A stretch of 64,000 bases of DNA from UBA5189 sp040389445 (GCA_040389445.1 JAZJZX010000004.1:1-64000), one strand, 5' to 3'; shown: positions 32,425 through 41,494, counted from the stretch's first letter. Numbers and translations: made by a program. The notes: generated from the letters alone by a model not told the origin.

Positions 32425-33548
32425 GAACCGGTGGACGATGAGAGTCGGAGGCGCGGTCGTGCTTCGACGACGAAGGTGTCCATCAGATCGGTCGGGATCG
32501 ACATCTCGTTCGCGATCGCCGCCGCATCCAGCCCGCGATCCTCCCGCAGGAGGGCGACGGCCTGGGCCAAGACGTACGGTTCCTCGACGTCCGAGATGCT
32601 GTTCGGCTCTCCAGCCCGCCATCCCCACATCGATATCTTCATCATCGCCCGCCTGTAGGCCGCCTCGCTGACCGCGCCGAGGACGCGCGCCCGATAGAGC
32701 AGCGCCTGGATCGATACCCGCCATCGCTGTTTCAACGCCACGAACGCTGATAGGTCAAACCGGGTAGGCAACTCAAGGCGGATCGCCTCTGCCGGCATCA
32801 AGAACGCCGCGGCGAAAATCTGTGACTGCTCCTCGGCGAGGCGGGAGCCAGGTTGGGCGTCCCGGTGCATGACCAGGTGGCCCAACTCGTGGGCAGCGTC
32901 GAAGTTCGACCTCGCAGCGTCGTTCTTGTCCATGGTCAGCACAATTACCGGCCGCGGGCCGGCCCATCGCGAATAGGCATCGATGCTTTCGCTCTCGGCC
33001 ACCAGACGGACTGCGACGCATCCCTTGGACTCGAGCAGGGCGATCATGTTGGCTAACGGACCATGACCGAGGCGCCAGTGCGCCCGAACCGAGGCGGCGA
33101 GCGCCTCGATCTCCTCTCGGTCGCCCGTCTCGAGGTCAAGGGCGGGAATGTCGACGGTCGGGAGTTCGACGTCCCGCTCGATCCTGGCGACCAATTCATC
33201 GAGCAGGGCGAGACGCGCGATCTGTTGGTTTCGGGCTGCCGTCGTCACCGAGCGCAGTCGCCTGAAATGGGCCGAGTCGGCCGACATGTTGCCCATCCGA
33301 CGCCCGGCCTCGAAGAACGACACCGGGAAACCCAGCGCTACCGCAAGCCGGCCCAGGACGTCGGCGCTCGGTTTGATATGCCCAGCCTCGTACTGCCCGA
33401 TCGAGGCGGGAGTCACCCCTACCATCACCGCCAGATCGACCATCTTCATGCCTCGCGCGAGACGGGCTTGTCCGAGCCTCCCCGGTTCGAACATCGCTCT
33501 GGCCCGGCCGAGGCTCGGGTCAGTCGGCATGGGCTGCTTGCTCATCAT
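32421..33548 (-). CDS. XRE regulator with ImmA/IrrE metallopeptidase domain
   Basis: A 375-residue protein. Residues ~22-80 are an XRE HTH (LARGMKMVDLAVMVGVTPAS, IGQYEAGHIKPSADVLGRLA). The second half is an ImmA/IrrE domain with the zincin motif HELGH in FDAAHELGHLVMH and a downstream EEQSQIFAAAFLMPAEAI. Such proteins cleave or sense repressors and often serve as antitoxins or switches for defence genes. It overlaps the upstream gene by 29 bp and the downstream gene by 4 bp, so the three act as a unit. Confidence 0.85.
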   Translation of the reverse strand: MMSKQPMPTDPSLGRARAMFEPGRLGQARLARGMKMVDLAVMVGVTPASIGQYEAGHIKPSADVLGRLAVALGFPVSFFEAGRRMGNMSADSAHFRRLRSVTTAARNQQIARLALLDELVARIERDVELPTVDIPALDLETGDREEIEALAASVRAHWRLGHGPLANMIALLESKGCVAVRLVAESESIDAYSRWAGPRPVIVLTMDKNDAARSNFDAAHELGHLVMHRDAQPGSRLAEEQSQIFAAAFLMPAEAIRLELPTRFDLSAFVALKQRWRVSIQALLYRARVLGAVSEAAYRRAMMKISMWGWRAGEPNSISDVEEPYVLAQAVALLREDRGLDAAAIANEMSIPTDLMDTFVVEARPRLRLSSSTGS

Positions 33549-34179
33549 TCGGGCGCAAGGCCACGAGCGGGGGCGGGGTCACCACGACCGGTTCGGCCGG
33601 CTGGAGGTCAGGGCCGAGGGGCCAGACCAGCGACTCATCCGTGTCCGCTCGGAAGATGGTGTGGACGTGAGCCCACTGTCGCACCGTCTCGTCGAAAGAA
33701 GTGCCGACCGGCAGGCATAGGTGGACGGCGCGGAGCCCGGCAATCGAGGTCCCGCAGTGGCCGAGGATGAACTCGGTGCCGCGACCGGCGCTCTCAGGAT
33801 GGAGGGTCGCCTCGGGGAACATCGCGATCTGGATCTGGTTCTGCGCGGCCGCAGCCGGTGCGCCGCCCCGGTTCGACGGAAACGAAGTCCAGGGATTGTC
33901 GAATTCGCTGGTCCCGATCGGGTACGCCCGCAACCCAAATGCACCTTGTCGAACGACGAAGACGCTGTTGTCCAACTCGATGCGCACGTCGTCGAAATGG
34001 CGCATGGCGCCTGGGAGAAAGTGTGTGATGGTCTGGTAGAGGAGGTAGCGGAAGGACCCTTCGTTGTGGCCGAGATCGGGATCGATCCTGTCGCCGTTGG
34101 CTTCGTAGGCCTGGCGGATCACCCCGATGTAAGCATCGAGGACCTCGCGCGAGAACGGGAGAGGGCCTGCTCTTGTCAT
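33520..34179 (-). CDS. Hypothetical protein, first gene of ImmA/IrrE operon
   Basis: About 219 residues, soluble, starting MTRAGPLPFSREVLDAYIGV. Recognisable parts are GSFRYLLYQTITHFLPGAM, FVVRQGAFGLRAYPIGTSEF and FILGHCGTSIAGLRAVHLCL; I do not recognise the family. The ATG at 34179 is chosen because a promoter -10 box (34187-34192) overlaps the competing GTG at 34188. The mRNA would begin at or next to this ATG (leaderless). Confidence 0.6.
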   Translation of the reverse strand: MTRAGPLPFSREVLDAYIGVIRQAYEANGDRIDPDLGHNEGSFRYLLYQTITHFLPGAMRHFDDVRIELDNSVFVVRQGAFGLRAYPIGTSEFDNPWTSFPSNRGGAPAAAAQNQIQIAMFPEATLHPESAGRGTEFILGHCGTSIAGLRAVHLCLPVGTSFDETVRQWAHVHTIFRADTDESLVWPLGPDLQPAEPVVVTPPPLVALRPNDEQAAHAD

Positions 34180-34186
34180 GCGCCAC

Positions 34187-34216
34187 ACAATAGCCGAAGC
34201 GCGCGACCTGCGTCAA
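34187..34216 (-). promoter_or_regulatory. Promoter of the three-gene ImmA/IrrE operon
   Basis: On the minus strand, TTGACG (34216-34211) and TATTGT (34192-34187) are 18 bp apart. The -10 box ends 7 bp before the ATG at 34179, so transcription should start essentially at the start codon. An AT-rich stretch lies just upstream. This separates the operon from hsdR, which ends at 34344. Confidence 0.65.
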
Positions 34217-34343
34217 GAACTAAAGTTTTTCGGCACCGCGAAGCGACGCCGCGTGTTACGACCGGAGGCCCTGGCTCCCACCCTGGCTTGCACTGATCTC
34301 GCGCGCGACCCACGGGCCCGCTCTTCTCGTCAGCTGCCCATAT

Positions 34344-37300
34344 TCACGTCGTCGCCCAGCCCTCCGAGAGCACCTCGGCCTGCTCGAGGACAAGCTGGGT
34401 GGCCTTGGCCTGCTTGTCCGGCGGGTAGCCGTGCTTGCGGAGGATCCGCTTTACCAGGACTCGCAACTGGGCGCGGACGTTCTCGCGGACGGTCCAGTCG
34501 ATCGTGACGTTCTTCCGGACGATCTCGGTCAGCTCGCGGGCGATTGCGAGGAGCTCGGGCTCGCCCAGGACCGCCACCGCGCTGTCGTTCGTCTCGAGGG
34601 CGTCGTAGAAGGCGAGTTCGTCCTCACTGAGGCCGAGCTCGACGCCCCGCTCCCCTGCCGTCCGCATCTCCTTGGCGAGCGCGATGAGCTCTTCGATGAC
34701 CTGGGCGGTTTCGATGGCGCGGTTCTGGTAGCGGCGCAGGGCCTGCTCGAGCAACTCCGCGAACGAGCGCGCCTGGACGACGTTGCGCCGGGACCGGGCC
34801 CTGATCTCGCCGCGCAGAAGCTTCCCGAGCAGCTCGACGGCGAGGTTGCGCTGAGGCATCCCGCGGACCTCGGCGAGGAAGGTATCGGACAGGATCGAGA
34901 TGTCGGGCTTCATCAAGCCCGCGGCGGCGAAGATGTCGACGACCTCTTCCGAGGCAACCGCCCGCGACACGATCTGGCGGATCGCGTGATCGAGATCCTC
35001 GTCGGGACGAGGCCCACCCTCGGCGCCCTTGGCAAGGACGGCCCGGACCGCCTGGAAAAACCCGACGTCATCGCGGATCGCGAGCGCGGCGTCGGACGGG
35101 ACGGCAAGCGCGAACGCCCGCGAGAGCTCCGTGACCGCCTGGAGGAGCCGGTTCTTCCCATCGTCGAGCGTGAGGATGTGCTCCTGCGCCTGCGGCAGGA
35201 GCGACAGCCGCTCCTGCGGGGTCCCCGTGACCCAACGGGACCAGTCGAACCGATGGAAGAGCCCCGTGCAGACCTCGTACGCCCGCTGCATGAACGCGAT
35301 CGCCTCGGCCTGGTCGATCGCCGTCTCGCCGGTGCCGCCGCTCTCGGTATACGTCGCGAGCGCCTTCTTGAGCTCGTCGGCGAGGCCGAGGTAGTCGACG
35401 ACGAGGCCGCCGGGCTTGTCCCGGAAGACGCGGTTTACGCGGGCGATCGCCTGCATCAGCCCATGGCCGCGCATCGGCTTGTCGAGGTACATCGTGTGAA
35501 GTGACGGGGCATCAAAGCCCGTCAGCCACATGTCTCGCACGATGACGATCCGGAATGGGTCGGCGGGATCGCGGAAGCGCGCGGCGAGCGCCTCACGCCG
35601 GGCCTTGTTCCGGATGTGCGGCTGCATGACCAGCGGATCCGACGCGGAGCCGGTCATAACGACCTTGAGCGAGCCCGCGTCATCGGTGTCGGCCGCCCAC
35701 TCCGGCCGGAGCAGTGCGATCTCTCGGTACAGCTCGACCGCGATCCGGCGGCTCATCGTGACCACCATCGCCTTGCCGTCCATCGCGGCGAGCCGGTTCT
35801 CGTAATGGTCGACGAGATCCCGGGCCACGAGCGCCAACCGGTGCTCCGCGCCGACGACCGCCTCGAGCTGCGCCCACTTGCTCTTGAGCCGCTCCTTGCG
35901 CTCGACCTCCTCGCCCTCGGTCGCCTCCTCGAAGTCCTCGTCAATTCGGGGGCGCTCGGACTCCCGCAGCTCGAGCTTCGCGAGGCGGCCCTCGTAGTAG
36001 ATCGGGACGGTGGCGCCGTCGTGGACCGCACGCTGGATGTCATAGACGCTGATGTAGTCGCCGAAGACGGCGCGGGTGTTGGCGTCGGTCAGCTCGATTG
36101 GCGTGCCCGTGAACCCGATGAACGACGCCTGCGGGAGGGCATCGTGCATGTGGCGGGCATAACCATCGATGAAGTCGTACTGGCTCCGGTGCGCCTCGTC
36201 GGCGATGACGACGATGTTGCGGCGATCTGAGAGAACCGGATGGTGGTCGCCCTTCGCATCGGGAAAGAACTTCTGGATCGTGGTGAAGACGACACCGCCC
36301 GAGGCGACCGAGAGCTTCGATCGGAGATCCGCCCGATCCTGAGCCTGGACGGGATCCTGCCGGAGCAGGTCGCGACAGCGGGCGAAGGTGCCGAAGAGCT
36401 GGTCATCCAGATCGTTCCGGTCGGTCAGGACAACGATCGTTGGGTTGGCCATCGCCGGCTCGAGGATCACCCGGCCGGCATAGAACGCCATCGTCAGGCT
36501 CTTGCCTGAGCCTTGGGTATGCCAGACGACGCCAACCCGCCGGTCGCCGGGATCGCCACCGGGGCGCTCGCCGGTCTCGTAGCGGCCAGGCGGATCGGTG
36601 GTCCGATGTCCCGTTGTGGACGCCTGAGCGGCCCGAAGCGTCTCCTCGACGGCGACGTTCACGGCGTGGAACTGATGGTAGCCGGCAAGCTTCTTCGCGA
36701 CGCCACCGCCACCGAAGTCCTCGAACACAACGAAGTGGCGGACGAGATCGAGAAATCGGCGCTTCTCGAACACGCCTTCGAGTACGACCTGAAGCTCACT
36801 CAGCGACGCCGGCGCGTCACCGTGCCCTGCGATCGTCCGCCACGGCTTGAACCACTCGCGGCCCGCGCCGATGACGCCAATCCGCGCTTGCGTCCCGTCT
36901 GAGGCGACGAGTGCCGCGTTGTACGCGAAGAGCGTTGGGATCTGCGCCTGGTACGTCTCGAGTTGGTGGAACGCCGACCAGATCGTCGTGTTCTCGTCGG
37001 CCGGATTCTTCAACTCGATGACCGCCAGTGGCAGGCCATTCAGGAAGACGATGACGTCCGGCCGGCGCGTGTGCTGGCCCTCGGCCAGGGTGAACTGGTT
37101 GACCGCAAGCCAGTCGTTGTTCTCCGGGTCGTCGAAGTCGATCACTCGCGCCTGCGCCCCTGCGATCGAGCCGTCCGGTCGGCGGTACTCCACGGTCACG
37201 CCGTCGACGAGCATCCGGTGGAGTGCGTGGTTGCGATCGAGGAGCGTCGGGGCATCGGTCCGGGTCAGCTTCCGGTATACGTCGTCGAGCGCTTCTGGCG

Positions 37301-37499
37301 GGATTGCGGGGGTGAGGCGTGAGAGCGCCTGGCGGAGCCGGCGCTCCAGGACGACATCGCGGTATCCGGGGTCGGTGCGCTCGGCAGCGGGTTCGCCGAA
37401 GGCAATATCCGGCCCATGGAGGACCACGTACCCAAGCTCACCGAGCCATGCCAGGGCAGCATCCTCGACTACCGATTCGGTGAACCCAGCGCCGGTCAC
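34344..37499 (-). CDS. hsdR: Type I restriction enzyme R subunit
   Basis: A 1051-residue motor-nuclease. The N-terminal nuclease has Asp148 (RRPDVIVF) and Glu162/Lys164 (VIELKNP). The helicase core has Walker A HTQGSGKS (327-334), DEAH (434-437), FTGTPIEL and the motif V/VI region TGFDAPSLHTMYLDKP...QAIARVNRVF. It pumps DNA through the HsdMS complex and cleaves at stalls. The GTG at 37499 overlaps the AbiEii stop by 4 bp, so it is coupled to the AbiE pair and separated from hsdM/hsdS by four or five other genes. Full length, no damage seen. Confidence 0.95.
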   Translation of the reverse strand: MTGAGFTESVVEDAALAWLGELGYVVLHGPDIAFGEPAAERTDPGYRDVVLERRLRQALSRLTPAIPPEALDDVYRKLTRTDAPTLLDRNHALHRMLVDGVTVEYRRPDGSIAGAQARVIDFDDPENNDWLAVNQFTLAEGQHTRRPDVIVFLNGLPLAVIELKNPADENTTIWSAFHQLETYQAQIPTLFAYNAALVASDGTQARIGVIGAGREWFKPWRTIAGHGDAPASLSELQVVLEGVFEKRRFLDLVRHFVVFEDFGGGGVAKKLAGYHQFHAVNVAVEETLRAAQASTTGHRTTDPPGRYETGERPGGDPGDRRVGVVWHTQGSGKSLTMAFYAGRVILEPAMANPTIVVLTDRNDLDDQLFGTFARCRDLLRQDPVQAQDRADLRSKLSVASGGVVFTTIQKFFPDAKGDHHPVLSDRRNIVVIADEAHRSQYDFIDGYARHMHDALPQASFIGFTGTPIELTDANTRAVFGDYISVYDIQRAVHDGATVPIYYEGRLAKLELRESERPRIDEDFEEATEGEEVERKERLKSKWAQLEAVVGAEHRLALVARDLVDHYENRLAAMDGKAMVVTMSRRIAVELYREIALLRPEWAADTDDAGSLKVVMTGSASDPLVMQPHIRNKARREALAARFRDPADPFRIVIVRDMWLTGFDAPSLHTMYLDKPMRGHGLMQAIARVNRVFRDKPGGLVVDYLGLADELKKALATYTESGGTGETAIDQAEAIAFMQRAYEVCTGLFHRFDWSRWVTGTPQERLSLLPQAQEHILTLDDGKNRLLQAVTELSRAFALAVPSDAALAIRDDVGFFQAVRAVLAKGAEGGPRPDEDLDHAIRQIVSRAVASEEVVDIFAAAGLMKPDISILSDTFLAEVRGMPQRNLAVELLGKLLRGEIRARSRRNVVQARSFAELLEQALRRYQNRAIETAQVIEELIALAKEMRTAGERGVELGLSEDELAFYDALETNDSAVAVLGEPELLAIARELTEIVRKNVTIDWTVRENVRAQLRVLVKRILRKHGYPPDKQAKATQLVLEQAEVLSEGWATT

Positions 37500-38371
37500 T
37501 CGGCAGTCTCCCGGGCGCCGTCGAAGGCACGAAGGGCGATCCGAACTGTCTCGACGGCCTCGTTGCGGAGACGTGCTCGCGCCTCAGGATCGCCCGTCAC
37601 CTCGAGAAACGCCGCGTACGCCGTGGGCGCGTCATTGCGAGCTTCGCTGAACCGGTCGCGAAGGAGTGCGAGCGCCTCGGCGGCAAGAGGATCCGCGACA
37701 ACCTGGCTCACGGCCATTTCCCGACCAGAGCCCTCAGGTCCATCCGGGTGGTTCGCGAGGATCCAGATGATGTCGTACGCGTCCTTGTCGTGGTGTCGAT
37801 CGAAGAAGGCCGAGATCTTCAGGATCACGAACGGCAGCAGACCGGCCACCCGCACTCTGGCAGTGGCCACGCCGCCGCCGTCGAGCCTCTCGGCAGCGAT
37901 CTCCACGAGCTTGTAGTCCAGGCTCACGAGATGGGCTCCATGGACATTGAACGCCTGGAAGCGCGACCCCGACCCAGACCGAGGTTTGAAGCTAACACCC
38001 GGTTCGACCTTGTCCGTGTCGCAGATGAATTCGAGGATCAGGCTGACGCCGTCGGCCTCCTTGCGCCATCGGAAGTCCGGGTCGTCCACGAGCGGAGCCT
38101 GGCGGAACCCGGCATCCAGGAGGTTCCGCGCCAGCGTCTCGTACGATTTGGAGGTCGGGTCGTCCACCATGAGAATCACGGCAAGGTCGACGTCTCGGGA
38201 TCCCACGTGAGCCGGGGCCTCATCGCTGGCGCGACCGTACAGGTACCGGGGCACGAGCCCACCCACAAGATAGAGCCGCCGTCCCCAGAAGCCGGCGTTC
38301 CCGATGACCGTGACGAGCATCCGCTCGCACAGGTCGGTAATGGTCGGGTCGTAGTCCCCCGCGCTGGCCAT
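37496..38371 (-). CDS. AbiEii-like nucleotidyltransferase toxin
   Basis: A 291-residue nucleotidyltransferase: GGLVPRYLYG, then GSRDVDLAVIL, giving the GS...DxD metal motif, and later KISAFFDRHHDKDAYDIIWI, the conserved KxxDxxD-like block of AbiEii toxins. AbiEii proteins modify host nucleic acid components and stop growth on infection. It begins 2 bp after the AbiEi-like gene. The pair sits between the QueC-like gene and hsdR. Confidence 0.8.
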   Translation of the reverse strand: MASAGDYDPTITDLCERMLVTVIGNAGFWGRRLYLVGGLVPRYLYGRASDEAPAHVGSRDVDLAVILMVDDPTSKSYETLARNLLDAGFRQAPLVDDPDFRWRKEADGVSLILEFICDTDKVEPGVSFKPRSGSGSRFQAFNVHGAHLVSLDYKLVEIAAERLDGGGVATARVRVAGLLPFVILKISAFFDRHHDKDAYDIIWILANHPDGPEGSGREMAVSQVVADPLAAEALALLRDRFSEARNDAPTAYAAFLEVTGDPEARARLRNEAVETVRIALRAFDGARETAE

Positions 38372-38373
38372 CG

Positions 38374-39414
38374 TCAGATCCCCAGAACCGACTCGCGGAA
38401 GAACTGCGCCTGCTCCTTGCCACGGCGCGGGTCCCGGAGGGAGTCAAGGTAGATCCGCGTGTCCGCGGCAAGCCAGATCCCGCCCACCACGCGGCGGAAC
38501 CGCAGCTCCGCGTCATCCGCACCCTGGACGATCACGAGGTTGGAGCCCTCATCCGTCTGGCGAGCCTCCAGAGCGTGCAGCGCATCGCTCGCCGAGATGC
38601 CGGCGGTCACGCGAACCTGGGTGACCGGAACCGAGGTGAGTGCGGGAGCCAGGATCGCCGCGGCGGCGATCCCCGTGATCGCGTGCGGGATCCCGGCCCC
38701 AACCAGCCGCTCGGAGAGCAGCGCAGCGGTTCGGGCGCCGGGTCGGGTAAGCACGAACGCCGCCGTGCGCCGAGCGCCCCGCTCCTTCTCCTCTTCGGAC
38801 CAGAGGTCAAGAAGCGCCCCGGGGTTTGCTATCCGGCGCACCTTGCGGGGGCCGGTTCCCTCGGCGGCCAGAATGGCCGCAGTCTCCAGGCGGGCGAGCA
38901 CTCGATGGGCCAGCCCGCTGGACACGCCGGCCTCAGCGGCAATGTCCGCCACGCGCCACGAACGATCCCGATCGAGGAGGAGCGCCTGCGCAATGAGTCC
39001 CGCCTTGCCGGCCAGGCGCGCCTTCACGTGCTCCCGATCGACGATCACTGCGGCGGCGCCGAACGATCCGGTGCGGACGAAGACGCCCGGAAGGCGGATG
39101 GAGGCGTTCCCAAGCCCATCCAGGTACGCGACCCCGTTCGCTTCGAGGATCTGCCGCGCACCTTCGCTCGTGTGTTCAGCGACGAGGATGAAGTCGCGGC
39201 CCTTTGGCGTTCGACGAGCCAGTGCCACGATCGCGTGGGCATTCGCCGCATCTACGCGCCGCTTCGTCTCGAGGACGATCGGGCGAGGCCGGCCCTCGAT
39301 ACTAATCTCCGCATCTGGCCGAGTTGCCGCGTCGAAACCCGGCTGCGCCCTGATGGCGCTCAGCGCCCACGCTTCGAGAGGGGCGGCAATCTTCACTGGA
39401 AGTTGGTTCTTCAC
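38374..39414 (-). CDS. AbiEi-like antitoxin/repressor
   Basis: About 346 residues. A nuclease-fold-like N-terminal part (PDAEISIEGRPRPIVLETKR) and a winged HTH (RSWRVADIAAEAGVSSGLAHRVLARLE) are followed by the C-terminal domain typical of long type IV AbiEi antitoxins. AbiEi proteins bind inverted repeats in their own promoter and counter AbiEii. The GTG at 39414 is used because a promoter and nested dyads overlap any start further upstream; GTG 39396 is the alternative. Confidence 0.72.
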   Translation of the reverse strand: MKNQLPVKIAAPLEAWALSAIRAQPGFDAATRPDAEISIEGRPRPIVLETKRRVDAANAHAIVALARRTPKGRDFILVAEHTSEGARQILEANGVAYLDGLGNASIRLPGVFVRTGSFGAAAVIVDREHVKARLAGKAGLIAQALLLDRDRSWRVADIAAEAGVSSGLAHRVLARLETAAILAAEGTGPRKVRRIANPGALLDLWSEEEKERGARRTAAFVLTRPGARTAALLSERLVGAGIPHAITGIAAAAILAPALTSVPVTQVRVTAGISASDALHALEARQTDEGSNLVIVQGADDAELRFRRVVGGIWLAADTRIYLDSLRDPRRGKEQAQFFRESVLGI

Positions 39415-39444
39415 TGCAGCAGTGAAGATACCTGTTGGAGTGAA
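39392..39444. promoter_or_regulatory. Double-dyad operator of the abiE promoter
   Basis: TTCACT at 39392 and 39410 and AGTGAA at 39421 and 39439 form two nested inverted repeats, both centred on 39418. The direct spacing is 18 bp on each side. The inner dyad extends to a perfect 19-bp palindrome (39409-39427). The centre coincides with the predicted transcription start of abiEi. This is the layout expected for cooperative binding by an autorepressor. Confidence 0.8.
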
Positions 39445-39452
39445 TATGTCAA
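39425..39452 (-). promoter_or_regulatory. Internal promoter for abiEi-abiEii-hsdR
   Basis: On the minus strand, TTGACA (39452-39447) and TATCTT (39430-39425) are 16 bp apart, with the start predicted near 39418. The box lies within the double dyad. It would allow abiEi, abiEii and hsdR to be transcribed separately from hsdM/hsdS. Confidence 0.7.
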
Positions 39453-39610
39453 CCACTGTCGGCAGGTCGCCAGCGGCTCTCGATCCGCTTGACTGCCTGG
39501 ACCGACTCGTCGAAGTCCTGCTCGACGGGCGACGGAAGCGACGCGAGATGGGCGGAGGAGCACTCGGATTCGGACTCGGCCCACGCCACCGCGACTTCGT
39601 GCGAGACCAT
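39449..39610 (-). CDS. Small ORF between the QueC-like gene and abiEi
   Basis: A 53-residue frame starting MVSHEVAVAWAESESECSSA and ending KRIESRWRPADSG. Third codon positions are strongly G/C, as in real genes here. It starts 48 bp after the QueC-like stop, and its TGA overlaps the abiEi -35 box. It is acidic, with no recognised domain. Coding is plausible but unproven. Confidence 0.35.
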   Translation of the reverse strand: MVSHEVAVAWAESESECSSAHLASLPSPVEQDFDESVQAVKRIESRWRPADSG

Positions 39611-39658
39611 GCCGGCTTGTCCCGCAGACCCTTCGAGGGCCGTGGCGCGCGCGCAGGC

Positions 39659-41494
39659 TCATCGCCGCAGAACTCTCACCCGGACCGGTCCCCGCTCCTC
39701 GAACCGCCCTACGAAGTCCGAGTCATCGGCGATGAATCCCCCCAGGTCGTAAACGAGGAACAGGGCGCTTCGCCCCCGATCCGCGTACTTCGGGATGTCG
39801 GCGAGCATCTCATCAGTCACTTTCCGCACGTCCGACTTCATGCGAACGAGCTTCGCCTCGACGAACAGGTCCGGCTCGTCGGCGGCGTCCCCCTGCGTCG
39901 ATCCGCTGAAGTCTGGTCTCGTTCCGACCTGGCCGAAGCTGACGGTCGGGAACTCGCGGTCGAGGTTCATCTTCGCTGCGGTCTGAGCGACGTCGATCTG
40001 CCTCTGGAGCTCGTCCTCGTTGGATGGCTGGTGGCCAGCGAAGCCTTTCCGGATGGCCGGCGTCACGACCTCGGCGATCCGGTCAGCGAGTCGTTCCCAC
40101 GGCTCTCGGCGGTGCTCAAGCTCGCCAATCCTTCTGAGAAGGCCCCCCGTCGGCAGCTTGCCACGTACATAGTCGGGGTGGTTTCGCGTCCAGACGGCCT
40201 GGTACGCCCCATCGATTTGCTCCGCGTGGCGCTGGACAAGCGCGTAGATCCTTGTGATCTCGTCATTCACATTGCCGGCGACTTGGGCGGCCCGCCACAC
40301 GTCCTGCTCCCGCGCGAGATCATCCGGGGTCATGTCGAGCGTGGTCCACGCGAAGCGCAGGTACTGCTCCGCATACATGGCCGGCTCGCCATCTTTCAAC
40401 GGGTCCCGAAACAAGTCCACCTGATGCTGCGGACGCTCGATGTCGTCATCCCACCCCGCCGCGATGCCGGCAAAGCGACGGTCGACGCACTGCGAGCAGG
40501 TGCCACAGTGGGGCTGGATCGGCCGCCGGAACATGCCACGCGCGCATGAGACCGTGCGGTGAGCCAAGGCTTCCCCGCCCCGAGTGATGGCTTCCCTAAT
40601 CACGTCGGCCTTGGTGCTGTCGGCAAAGGGCGTTTCGACGGTGACCTCGATACCGAGGGCAACGAGGAGCTGGCGATAGAGCCAGAGCGTCTTGGGGTGC
40701 GTCGTCCGCGAGCGCATGGCTCCGACCGACTGGGCCGACTGGGCGAGGTTCAGGCTTGTCACCCCATTTTCCGGCACGATCAACCGATTCAGCCCGGCCT
40801 GCATCGCCACGGCGACGCCAAGGCCGAGGTAGAGCACGCCTCTCGACCGCTGGGTGTAGTCCTGGGCATCGCCCGCTCCGGGACCCCGGACGGTCTGGAG
40901 CGTGGGATTCGGAAAACGCCAGCCCGCCTTCGTCGTTCTGAGAACTTCGAGCACTCCATCCTTGAAGCTCCGGCCCGTGTTCGTCGTCCAGTGGCTCGCG
41001 AGGATCGGCCGTTCGCCGTCGTCGACGAGACGAAGCGCGCCAGCGAGCGAGTCAAGGCCGCCCGAGAAGAGCGAGACGCACGTTGGATCATCGCCGCCGG
41101 CCGCAACAAGATCGAGCTTGAGTTGCTCGTCGGCCTGGCCCCGGCGGAATTCGAATGTCCAGGAGTCGTCTGTCGCGAACTCGAGCACTGCCGTCAACTC
41201 GTCGCGGACCGCGTTCCACCGGTCTGGCTCGTGAACGGGCACGTGCAGCGCGAGCTCCCGGCGCCAGTTCTTGGCGAGCGGATCCCGCTTCCGCGCCCGC
41301 GGCACAGCTCCGTCTGCGAGGAAAACGTAGGCGGCGACAGTCAACAGGTCCCGGACCAGGGGCAGGAGTGTCCTCGCGGCGGACTTCTCGACGCCGGTGA
41401 CGTTGAGCACGACCTGGCGGTTTGGCGGTGATGGATCGAGCGTCACGGAGGCGCCCGACACGGTAGGCGGTGGTCCGCAGTGGATGACCGTCAT
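39659..41494 (-). CDS. QueC-like ATPase fused to a PD-(D/E)xK-like domain
   Basis: A 611-residue protein. The middle is a QueC/QatC-like PP-loop ATPase: FSGGLDS (144-149), the HPKTLWLYRQLLVALGIEV helix, and a zinc site with Cys317, Cys330, Cys333 and Cys336 (HCGTCSQCVDRR). QueC makes 7-cyano-7-deazaguanine; QueC-like proteins in defence loci (QatC, CBASS Cap9) have other targets. The C-terminal ~110 residues carry EPDLFVEAKLV (Asp542, Glu546, Lys548), a PD-x3-ExK nuclease-like motif. Its ATG overlaps the stop of the partner gene. No queC pathway partners (queD, queE) are present, so a defence role is more likely than queuosine synthesis. Confidence 0.75.
   Translation of the reverse strand: MTVIHCGPPPTVSGASVTLDPSPPNRQVVLNVTGVEKSAARTLLPLVRDLLTVAAYVFLADGAVPRARKRDPLAKNWRRELALHVPVHEPDRWNAVRDELTAVLEFATDDSWTFEFRRGQADEQLKLDLVAAGGDDPTCVSLFSGGLDSLAGALRLVDDGERPILASHWTTNTGRSFKDGVLEVLRTTKAGWRFPNPTLQTVRGPGAGDAQDYTQRSRGVLYLGLGVAVAMQAGLNRLIVPENGVTSLNLAQSAQSVGAMRSRTTHPKTLWLYRQLLVALGIEVTVETPFADSTKADVIREAITRGGEALAHRTVSCARGMFRRPIQPHCGTCSQCVDRRFAGIAAGWDDDIERPQHQVDLFRDPLKDGEPAMYAEQYLRFAWTTLDMTPDDLAREQDVWRAAQVAGNVNDEITRIYALVQRHAEQIDGAYQAVWTRNHPDYVRGKLPTGGLLRRIGELEHRREPWERLADRIAEVVTPAIRKGFAGHQPSNEDELQRQIDVAQTAAKMNLDREFPTVSFGQVGTRPDFSGSTQGDAADEPDLFVEAKLVRMKSDVRKVTDEMLADIPKYADRGRSALFLVYDLGGFIADDSDFVGRFEERGPVRVRVLRR

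Noticed and set aside
39659..41494. Genuine queC of queuosine biosynthesis
   Set aside because: The protein is far longer than QueC, has a nuclease-like tail, and lacks queD/queE/queF neighbours.
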